This document shows, one piece after another, positions 1-6,379 of a stretch of DNA of 15,159 nucleotides. This stretch comes from RGIG464 sp045643185 (lineage in GTDB: Bacteria; Myxococcota_A; Bradymonadia; UBA4248): contig JAZUKH010000244.1 of the NCBI GenBank assembly GCA_045643185.1, positions 1-15,159 on the forward strand. The letters run 5' to 3'. The position numbers and the translations under genes are program-made. The notes below the pieces were generated by a model that searched no databases, was not told the DNA's origin, and was given only the letters and a program-made list of their open reading frames with translations. How positions within the stretch are numbered: position 1 is the stretch's first letter; each line of letters opens with the position of its first letter.

Positions 1-902
1 CACAGAACGACATGGCTACGATCCGACTTCTTCATGAAGCCCTGGCCGATATGCGCGTGCTGGTCCAGACGACGAATCAAACCCTGAACGGCGTTTTTAA
101 TGGCGAAACAAGCCCGCTCGAACGCCTCAACAGCTCCATGGACCGCCTGGATCGCAGTCTTGCCAACATCGAAGACGTCACGAACCGCATTCACAATGGT
201 GAAGGCAGCGTCGGAAAGCTGCTCAACGACGACAGTGTTGCCGACGAAGCCGAAAACCTTCTCAAAGAAACGCGCGAACTCATTGCGAGCGGCACCAAGA
301 CTGTCGATTCGGCCAACAGCCTGCTCAAGCCGATCTCTGACATGACCGTCGACCTTTCGCTGCGCGGCGATTACCTGGTGAATGCCAACGCCCTAAAAGT
401 CGATTTTGGCGTCAAACTTCAGTCAAAGCCCGACACCTATTATCTGATCGACCTCATTATGGATCCGAAAGGCTCGAGTTCGACCAAGAGCATCATGACG
501 TATTCATCCGAAACGGGGCCAGTGTACGAGACCGTAACGACGAACGACGACTCGTTCAAATTCAGCGCACAGATCGCCAAGCGCTGGCGCTGGTTCGTGG
601 GTCGATTTGGTCTGATCGAAAACACCGGCGGCCTCGGCGGCGATATGCTGTTCTTTGAAGACGACCTGCAGTTCAAATTCGACCTCTTCGCCTTTAACGA
701 CAACGAATATCCGCGATTTCGCGGGACGGGCTTCCTCTATTTCTCGCTGTTTATGCCCTGGGAATGGACGAAGACCTTTTATTTGACGGCCGGCTTTGAT
801 GACCCCATCAACACCGACGAATTCGATTATTATTTCGGCATTGGCTTCCGCTTCACCGACAACGATGTCAAGAGCATCCTGAGCCTGTTGCCCACACCTT
901 AA
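1..902 (+). CDS. MCE/MlaD-type lipid transport protein, C-terminal part (5' partial)
   Basis: The reading frame is open from base 3 with no stop before the window edge, so the ATG at 12 is probably internal and the N-terminal MCE domain lies outside the window. Visible first is a long helical stretch (about bases 40-340), with the motif GEGSVGKLLND at 198-230. That motif is typical of the helical tail of MlaD-like substrate-binding subunits of ABC-type phospholipid transporters. From about base 354 the protein becomes beta-rich and aromatic (YYLIDLIMDPKG, then RFGLIENTGGLGGD, ending FGIGFRFTD). I know this combination from deltaproteobacterial MCE proteins, where the tail ends in a barrel-like domain. 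Known for the family: lipid traffic between inner and outer membranes. Inferred: a periplasm-spanning tube or tether with an outer-membrane-facing end. fmt follows after 24 bases. Confidence 0.8.
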   Translation, partial: QNDMATIRLLHEALADMRVLVQTTNQTLNGVFNGETSPLERLNSSMDRLDRSLANIEDVTNRIHNGEGSVGKLLNDDSVADEAENLLKETRELIASGTKTVDSANSLLKPISDMTVDLSLRGDYLVNANALKVDFGVKLQSKPDTYYLIDLIMDPKGSSSTKSIMTYSSETGPVYETVTTNDDSFKFSAQIAKRWRWFVGRFGLIENTGGLGGDMLFFEDDLQFKFDLFAFNDNEYPRFRGTGFLYFSLFMPWEWTKTFYLTAGFDDPINTDEFDYYFGIGFRFTDNDVKSILSLLPTP

Positions 903-926
903 TTTTTAACCAAAAAAGGAACACGC

Positions 927-1871
927 ATGCTGAAAGTCGTCTTTATGGGCAGTCCGGAATTTGCCGTGCCCACTCTGGAAGCGTTGATCGCCGATCCGCG
1001 GATCGAAGTATGTGCCGTCGTCACGCAGCCAGACAAAGAAGCTGGCCGCGGCAAGAAACTGACGCCCCCGGCCGTCAAAGTCTGCGCTGAAGCGCATAAC
1101 ATTAAAGTATTTCAACCCGTCAAACTTAAGACGGAAGAAATGTACCAGGCGCTGACTGAGATCGCGCCGGATTTCTTTGTCACGATCGCTTACGGCAAGA
1201 TCCTTCGTCAGTCCTTTTTGGACATACCCAAAATCGCGCCGCTGAACCTTCATGCCTCGCTTTTACCCCGTCTTCGCGGCGCAGCGCCGATCCAGTGGGC
1301 GGTCATGCGCGGCGAAAAGCAGTCAGGCGTCTGCCTGATGCGCATGGACGCCGGCATGGATACAGGCCCTGTGTACGCACGTGAAGCGATCGACCTGGCG
1401 CCCGATGAAACGTCACAGACACTGCACGACAAGCTTTCACAGATCTCCGCGCAGATCCTGATGAAACATATTTTCGACATTGCGGAAGGCAAACTCGAAG
1501 CCGAACCTCAGTCGGGTGAACCGACCGTGGCTCCGATCCTCGAAAAATCGCTTGGTGCCATCCACTTCGACCGCGACGCGGCAGAACTCGATGATCTGTG
1601 CCGTGGTCTTTATCCCTGGCCAAGCGCGTTCGTCACACTCGACGGCAAACGCGTCTCGCTGCTCATGACGTCGCATGACGACGAAACCGTCCAGGCAGCC
1701 CCCGGCACCTGTCTCGGCTTTGACGCGAACAAAAAGGCCATTCGCATCGCCTGTCAAAAAGGCACGCTCTACGTCACGATGCTTCATCCTGAAGGCAAAA
1801 AGCCCATGGATGCGGCCAGCTTCTTTAACGGCTACCGACCGGCACAAAAACAATTTTTGCCACTCGCTTAG
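927..1871 (+). CDS. fmt: Methionyl-tRNA formyltransferase
   Basis: The protein has 314 residues, the normal length for the family. It transfers a formyl group from 10-formyl-tetrahydrofolate to Met-tRNAfMet in the cytoplasm, for translation initiation. The N-terminal formyltransferase Rossmann domain starts at once (VVFMGSPEFAVPTL, residues 4-17). The folate-site signature SLLPRLRGAAPIQWAV is at 111-126. The catalytic set is intact: N107 and H109 in LNLHAS, and D145 in GMDTG, matching N106/H108/D144 of the E. coli enzyme. Residues from about 205 to the end fit the C-terminal tRNA-binding domain, including the YPWPSAF stretch. The start is supported by AAGGA at 916-920, six bases upstream. It follows the MCE gene closely and may be co-transcribed with it; the usual partner def is not in the window. 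Confidence 0.97.
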   Translation: MLKVVFMGSPEFAVPTLEALIADPRIEVCAVVTQPDKEAGRGKKLTPPAVKVCAEAHNIKVFQPVKLKTEEMYQALTEIAPDFFVTIAYGKILRQSFLDIPKIAPLNLHASLLPRLRGAAPIQWAVMRGEKQSGVCLMRMDAGMDTGPVYAREAIDLAPDETSQTLHDKLSQISAQILMKHIFDIAEGKLEAEPQSGEPTVAPILEKSLGAIHFDRDAAELDDLCRGLYPWPSAFVTLDGKRVSLLMTSHDDETVQAAPGTCLGFDANKKAIRIACQKGTLYVTMLHPEGKKPMDAASFFNGYRPAQKQFLPLA

Positions 1872-1915
1872 CCAGTCCAGACAACGCCCACAAGGGCTTT
1901 TACCCTAAAACCCCT

Positions 1916-1943
1916 TTGACAAACACCCCCTAATTGGGTTAAT
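1916..1943 (+). promoter_or_regulatory. Putative sigma-70-type promoter of the tandem DUF465 gene
   Basis: A perfect -35 hexamer TTGACA (1916-1921) is followed after 16 bases by GTTAAT (1938-1943), four of six matches to the -10 consensus. It lies in the 140-base gap between fmt and the DUF465 gene and would give a leader of about 60 bases. This suggests the small gene is transcribed separately, which agrees with its own terminator downstream. Identified by eye only. Confidence 0.5.
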
Positions 1944-2011
1944 CTGTCATTGTGTGTGGCTGATAACGCCATAAAACCGTAACACGTAACATCTTTTAAT
2001 GTGAGGAAATT

Positions 2012-2449
2012 ATGACTCGTGATGAGATTAAAGCCGAAATCGCAAGACTTAAAGAAGAACATGCTGCGCTCGACGCTCGCGTAGAGGCTTATGAAAATCA
2101 AGTCTGGTTGTCCCCCGAAGACCAGGTTGCCCAGAAAGAGTGCAAAAAGCTTAAACTCAAAACCAAAGAGCGTATTGCCGAACTTACGGATGACCTTAAC
2201 GCCATGGGCGAAGAAAAACTCGAAGACAAAGCCCCTGAAACGATCTCCGCTGAACAAATTAAAAACGAAATTGATAAACTGAAACAGGAACATGCCTCCC
2301 TCGACGCCCGCGTCGAATCCCTCGAAAGCCTCGTTTGGCTCTCCCCTGAAGACGAAGTCATGCTCCGTAAATACAAAAAACTTAAACTCAAAGCCAAAGA
2401 GCGCATCTTCGAACTCAACGAAAAACTCGCTGAAGTCGAAAAAGCCTAA
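2012..2449 (+). CDS. Tandem DUF465 (YdcH-like) coiled-coil protein
   Basis: The 145 residues consist of two copies of a DUF465-type helical hairpin, residues 4-62 and 81-139, joined by an acidic linker. Both copies keep the family pattern: LK-x-EH-x2-LDARVE, then VWLSPED, then KKLKLK-x-KERI. By my hand alignment about 37 of 59 positions are identical between copies. Family members are normally a single unit of about 55-80 residues, so this looks like an internal duplication. The family has no firmly established function; a small cytosolic coiled-coil protein is the safest description. The start is set by GAGGA at 2003-2007. The gene has its own likely promoter (1916-1943) and an intrinsic terminator just after its stop codon, so it is probably monocistronic. 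Confidence 0.85.
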   Translation: MTRDEIKAEIARLKEEHAALDARVEAYENQVWLSPEDQVAQKECKKLKLKTKERIAELTDDLNAMGEEKLEDKAPETISAEQIKNEIDKLKQEHASLDARVESLESLVWLSPEDEVMLRKYKKLKLKAKERIFELNEKLAEVEKA

Positions 2450-2460
2450 TCAAGCTTCAA

Positions 2461-2488
2461 GCCGCTGAATTCATCAGCGGCTTTTTTT
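2461..2488 (+). terminator. Rho-independent terminator after the DUF465 gene
   Basis: GCCGCTGA (2461-2468) and TCAGCGGC (2474-2481) form a perfect 8-bp stem around a 5-base loop ATTCA. It is followed directly by seven T (2482-2488), and two A before the stem can pair with the first T. It begins 11 bases after the stop codon and insulates murG from the gene before it. Confidence 0.93.
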
Positions 2489-2582
2489 GTGTCCAAAATT
2501 CGCCCTAATGCTACCAACGCATTAAACTGCGCCGCGTTGCAGACGCATGACGCGTCTTACTTTTCTCAAGCGGAGATATTGC

Positions 2583-3695
2583 ATGCCTAAAAAAATTCTT
2601 TTCGCTGCCGGCGGAACCGGTGGTCACGTTTTTCCTGCCATCGCGGTGGCTGACGCCGTTCACGAGCTCGATCCTGAAGCCGAGATCGCCTTCGTTGGCG
2701 CCTCACATGGTCACGAATCCGAATGGGTTCAAAAAGCAGGTTACCGTTTTATTCTCTGTGAAGTCGACTTCATCAAAGGCGCTTCGGCCGGGCGAAAGAT
2801 CAAAAATATTCTGCATCTGCCCACGGTGGCCAAACGCGCCAAAGCCATTCTCAAAGAAGAAAAGCCCGATGTGGTCATCGGCGCCGGCGGCTACGTTTCC
2901 GGCCCCGTCGTCTTCATGGCTTCGCGCCTGAACATTCCGACGGCCATTATGGAACAGAACGCCATCCCCGGTCTGACGAACCGCATTCTGTCACATTTTG
3001 TCGACCACATTTACACGTCGTTTAAAGACACGACAAAATTACCGGCCAAAAAAGTCATTCACGTTGGCAACCCGGTCCGCGCCATTGCGCTCTCCAAAGC
3101 CACGTCTACCAGCGAGAAAGCCGCAGACACGCGTTCCACCATTACTGGCCAGACGCAACCCGAAAACGCCCTTCATCTTCTGATCTTTGGTGGCTCACAA
3201 GGAGCCCAAAGCCTCAACCTTGATATGCCCAAAGCGCTTTGCAAACTGTCGGATGACGAAAAAGCACGCCTCGTCGTGCGCCACCAGTCTGGCAAAAACA
3301 AACTTGAAGCGACCCAAAAAGCTTATTCCGACGCAGGCCTGACCGCAGAAACGACCGAATTCATCGACGATATGGGCGAAGCCTACCAGTGGGCGGATCT
3401 GCTCGTCTGCCGAGCCGGTGCGACCAGCCTCGCCGAGATCAAAGCAGCGCATAAAGCCGCGATCCTCGTGCCGTTCCCACACGCAGCTCACAACCACCAG
3501 GAAAAGAATGCCGACGCCATGGTCGCCATCGACGCCGCCTGGAAAGTCATGAATCCCAATATCGAAGCAGACATGCCTGCCATCCTCGCAGCCTGCCTCA
3601 AAGACCCAAGCGAGATCACACGTCGCGCAGACAATGCCCTGGCCGATGCCAAACCTGAAGCCGCCAAAGACATTGCTTCACGCCTGCTCGCTTAA
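2583..3695 (+). CDS. murG: Undecaprenyldiphospho-muramoylpentapeptide N-acetylglucosaminyltransferase MurG
   Basis: This 370-residue enzyme adds GlcNAc to lipid I to make lipid II at the cytoplasmic face of the inner membrane. The N-terminal glycine loop AAGGTGGHVFPA is at 8-19, with H15 at the family's conserved position. IGAGGYVSGP (99-108) and EQNAIPGLTNR (124-134) are the acceptor-side signatures. The C-terminal UDP-GlcNAc domain has IFGGSQGAQS (201-210), CRAGATSLAEI (276-286) and PFPHAAHNHQEKNA (297-310). Residues 171-196 form a low-complexity insert in the linker between the two domains, which is unusual. An ATG at 2547 is in frame, but the ATG at 2583 is preferred: it has GGAG about 8 bases upstream and begins exactly at the family N-terminus. 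The gene stands alone, outside any visible mur/fts cluster. Confidence 0.96.
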   Translation: MPKKILFAAGGTGGHVFPAIAVADAVHELDPEAEIAFVGASHGHESEWVQKAGYRFILCEVDFIKGASAGRKIKNILHLPTVAKRAKAILKEEKPDVVIGAGGYVSGPVVFMASRLNIPTAIMEQNAIPGLTNRILSHFVDHIYTSFKDTTKLPAKKVIHVGNPVRAIALSKATSTSEKAADTRSTITGQTQPENALHLLIFGGSQGAQSLNLDMPKALCKLSDDEKARLVVRHQSGKNKLEATQKAYSDAGLTAETTEFIDDMGEAYQWADLLVCRAGATSLAEIKAAHKAAILVPFPHAAHNHQEKNADAMVAIDAAWKVMNPNIEADMPAILAACLKDPSEITRRADNALADAKPEAAKDIASRLLA

Positions 3696-3704
3696 AAACA
3701 CCCT

Positions 3705-3731
3705 GTCGCGACGCGCCAAACACGTCGCGAC
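3705..3731 (+). other. GC-rich hairpin / paired GTCGCGAC sites after murG
   Basis: The 10-base sequence GTCGCGACGC occurs twice, at 3705-3714 and 3724-3733. Its core GTCGCGAC is self-complementary, so the copies can act as two palindromic sites 19 bases apart. Alternatively they form one 9-bp stem (3705-3713 with 3723-3731, loop of 9). It starts 10 bases after the murG stop and ends about 25 bases before the next start codon. No T-run follows, so it is not a classical intrinsic terminator. A two-site operator for the lipoprotein gene or an mRNA-processing hairpin are both possible. Confidence 0.5.
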
Positions 3732-3756
3732 GCAACCCCGCGTCAATGATTACGCC

Positions 3757-5742
3757 ATGTTCCGAAAGCTCCCGTGTTTACTCGCTCTTTTTTTGGTGAC
3801 CAGCTGTAACGAGTCCACACCATTTTATGATTTTCCCACCGACACCCGGTCCGAGCTAGTCATTCCCTACACCGAAGCCAACACAGCCATGAAAACAGCG
3901 TGGCAACCCACTGCCATGTTCGTAGAAGACGACGACGTCTATTTTCTTGACCGAGCCACGCGAGAGCTGCGTGTCCTGCGTCATGGTGAAACGACAAGTC
4001 AACCCGTCGCCGACCTGACCGCGTTTGAGCGTCAGTTGTCGAACGAGCTTTTTGGCGACGACACGTGGGGCGCAGCCCTCTACCGATTGAATGCGCGACT
4101 CGTTTTGGTGGCCGGCGCCGGTCGAAACCTGCTCGTCGTCGATCGACAGACTGGTGACGCCATCGCTGTGGTGCCCGACGACACGGCGGCACCTGCGGCC
4201 GATGGCCGGTCAATCGCCCAAACTGATTTTGACGCATTCATCGGCGCCGGACTCGGCGTTCAGTCGCTCTACCTGGCCTTCAACAACCAAGTGTTTGCCA
4301 TCCACCTGCCTCAGACCGACGACCTGGTCGCCGCTGTCGACCAGTTGCGAGCCCAAAAGCTCCGTCACTTTGCTGGCGCCCCAGACGGCACGGGCAATCG
4401 CGACAAGCTGACCCGTGCTACCGATGCCAAGCTTGACCTGTCATCACGCTGGACCCACTTCATTGAACGAGATGACCAGGTCTACTTCTTCACCACTGAC
4501 CCAAGTCTTCGTGTGGTAAAAAACGGCCAGATCCTCAACTTGGGCGGCGATGGGAATCTCATTCACGGCGAAGATCTCTCGACTATGCGCTTTTACGGAC
4601 TCACAACGCCTGTCGCCTGGCAATTCTGTGGCAACGAGATCTGCATCGCCAACTACTATACCAGCTATCTCGTCAGAGTCTTCGTCGAAAAAGCCGATTT
4701 TGAAACAGGCGAGTGTACGGGAAAGGTCAGCTATCAACCCCAGACCTGGCCAAACCCAACGAGCTTTGTCATGACGAGCGATACGTCATTCCTCGCCACG
4801 ACCTTGTCGGGCGGCGGCATCTGGCAGGGTGACATCGACCAAGACGAGGCCTCACGACGTTTTGGAATGTCCGACGAAACCGAGCGCTTCACCCTGGCAC
4901 AGACAGATCACGAGGTCAATCCCCCCAAGGTCCTGCTGCCACAAGCCATTGAACGACTGGCCGGCCACATCGTGCTGAACGCCCCCACCCTGTCGCGCAT
5001 CACCGTGTCATCCACCCAAAACGTCACCAATGCCTCAACGATCTGGCTAAACCTCGACGCCAACCCAATCACGATGTTCACCGCGCGCGATAACCATTTG
5101 TGGATGCCACAAGGCAGCGCGCTCTACACGCTAACGCTGTCGGATGATAACGCCCTGAGTGCGACCGAGATCCCAACGTTTTTTAGGTCAGCCAGCGCCA
5201 GCTCGGCTCAAACAGACAACACGCTCGGTCAAACCAGGCTAGGCCGTCAGATCGGTGGGCTGTTCGCCGGTCAAAACGACACACTCTACATCTGGTCAAA
5301 AGACACCTGCACCATTTGGCGAGTTCATGGCGCCAGCCAGCTTGAAGAACAAAACCTGGTCGACCGCATCGTGACCGGACCAGAGCTGTGCGATGCGACC
5401 CACGTCGCTGTCGCCGACTTTGGCGCGATCACGGTCTTGCAAGATCGTCAAATCTACACACACTACCAGGGGCTACTCGTGCCAACCGCGACCGTCGACG
5501 ACGAGATCTACGACGTTCGTTACCTCGGCAATCAGCCTGTGATGCTTGGCTCCCGCGGCTTCTGGCGCTGTGAACTGCATGCCTGCCAACTCGTCGCCCC
5601 CAACCCCGTCACGATTCAAGACAAGGTCATTGATTTTGCCACGCCTGGTCAAGCCAAGCCGCGTTTTATGACAGCACCAGGTGAAAACGCCGTCCTCATG
5701 CCCGTCATGTACGGCAATCAAGTCATCAAAATCGCCTTGTAG
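3757..5742 (+). CDS. Predicted lipoprotein with beta-propeller-like repeats, function unknown
   Basis: The protein has 661 residues. The N-terminus MFRKLPCLLALFLVTSC is a lipoprotein signal: two basic residues, a hydrophobic core and a lipobox V14-T15-S16 with acylated C17. The frame is open further upstream, overlapping murG, but only the ATG at 3757 gives a sensible signal peptide; no strong ribosome-binding site is visible. The mature part has recurring strand pairs of the form hydrophobic strand, Asp/Arg/Gly turn, strand, such as VYFLDRATRELRVL (61-74), LVLVAGAGRNLLVVDRQTG (115-133) and VYFFTTDPSLRVVKNG (242-257). Later ones read LWMPQGSALYTLTL and LYIWSKDTCTIWRV. This resembles a beta-propeller, but I recognise no specific family. 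Likely anchored in the outer membrane facing the periplasm or the surface. Codon usage matches the GC-rich + strand neighbours. Confidence 0.75.
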   Translation: MFRKLPCLLALFLVTSCNESTPFYDFPTDTRSELVIPYTEANTAMKTAWQPTAMFVEDDDVYFLDRATRELRVLRHGETTSQPVADLTAFERQLSNELFGDDTWGAALYRLNARLVLVAGAGRNLLVVDRQTGDAIAVVPDDTAAPAADGRSIAQTDFDAFIGAGLGVQSLYLAFNNQVFAIHLPQTDDLVAAVDQLRAQKLRHFAGAPDGTGNRDKLTRATDAKLDLSSRWTHFIERDDQVYFFTTDPSLRVVKNGQILNLGGDGNLIHGEDLSTMRFYGLTTPVAWQFCGNEICIANYYTSYLVRVFVEKADFETGECTGKVSYQPQTWPNPTSFVMTSDTSFLATTLSGGGIWQGDIDQDEASRRFGMSDETERFTLAQTDHEVNPPKVLLPQAIERLAGHIVLNAPTLSRITVSSTQNVTNASTIWLNLDANPITMFTARDNHLWMPQGSALYTLTLSDDNALSATEIPTFFRSASASSAQTDNTLGQTRLGRQIGGLFAGQNDTLYIWSKDTCTIWRVHGASQLEEQNLVDRIVTGPELCDATHVAVADFGAITVLQDRQIYTHYQGLLVPTATVDDEIYDVRYLGNQPVMLGSRGFWRCELHACQLVAPNPVTIQDKVIDFATPGQAKPRFMTAPGENAVLMPVMYGNQVIKIAL

Positions 5743-5826
5743 ACAAGTAAGTCACAAGCACATTCGCGCACCATAAACCGTGACACAGAACAAACGCGCC
5801 CAAGGAACCCCCAAAAGGAACCCACC

Positions 5827-6318
5827 ATGACCCCCGAACAACGTTACGAACAGATCCTTTCCGAAGTCATCTCAACCTGGTTGCCGAACTGGCCCCAGGA
5901 CTATATCAGCGACATCGGCGTCATCTGCGGCTTGTATCCCTACATCAACACATGTGAAACGAGTGAACTGGCTCAGAAGACCCAGGAACACTGGAACAAA
6001 CTCAATGGTTCAGCAGAATACGATCTACTCACGCTGTTTAATGCCTACACCCAGATTGACACGTGGACTGATCCGCACGACGAAGACTTCGTCATGATCC
6101 AAAGCTTCATCGAGCTTCTCAACGCCATCTGCGCTTCAGAAGACTATCAAACCTGGCTCAAAACAGACTACGCACCGCGCGCCTACCTGCTTGATCTGCG
6201 TGGCACCGACGACGAGCCGCTCTATTGTCAATACTATCAAAAGCCGCTCGCCCCAGCCTGGGAATACATGATTATTCGTTGTTATCAGCGTTTGTTGCTG
6301 ACCAACTGGATCGACTAA
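5827..6318 (+). CDS. Hypothetical acidic protein, 163 residues
   Basis: I do not recognise this protein. It has no signal peptide or membrane segment, is acidic and rich in Trp, Tyr and Leu, and appears mostly helical (for example ELAQKTQEHWNKL, MIQSFIELLNAICASEDY). It is probably cytoplasmic. The start is well supported: AAGGA at 5815-5819, seven bases upstream of ATG. Curiously, the nonamer AAGGAACCC occurs twice in the leader (5802-5810 and 5815-5823), so the ribosome-binding region is a short direct repeat. It follows the propeller-like lipoprotein by 84 bases and is closed by a strong hairpin terminator, so the two may be co-transcribed, although their products appear to sit in different compartments. 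Confidence 0.7.
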   Translation: MTPEQRYEQILSEVISTWLPNWPQDYISDIGVICGLYPYINTCETSELAQKTQEHWNKLNGSAEYDLLTLFNAYTQIDTWTDPHDEDFVMIQSFIELLNAICASEDYQTWLKTDYAPRAYLLDLRGTDDEPLYCQYYQKPLAPAWEYMIIRCYQRLLLTNWID

Positions 6319-6323
6319 AAGCG

Positions 6324-6356
6324 CCCGGGTCACCTTTTTGACCCGGGTCTTCTTTC
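6324..6356. terminator. Bidirectional hairpin terminator between convergent genes
   Basis: CCCGGGTCA (6324-6332) and TGACCCGGG (6339-6347) form a perfect 9-bp stem with a 6-base loop. On the + strand it is followed by TCTTCTTT, and on the minus strand by CGCTTTT. It sits six bases after the stop of the 163-residue gene and 33 bases beyond the stem from the end of the minus-strand lipoprotein gene, so it can serve both. Confidence 0.85.
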
Positions 6357-6379
6357 ATCAAGCCATCAGCGCATACGCC

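Noticed and set aside
1437..1853. Antisense open frame within fmt (138 codons)
   Set aside because: It overlaps the conserved fmt coding region and shows no ribosome-binding site or protein signature.
2547..2582. Upstream ATG for murG, adding 12 residues
   Set aside because: The extra residues do not fit the family N-terminus, and the ATG at 2583 has the ribosome-binding site.
3634..3756. Upstream start for the propeller-like lipoprotein overlapping murG
   Set aside because: It would bury the signal peptide behind 41 residues; the lipobox works only from 3757.
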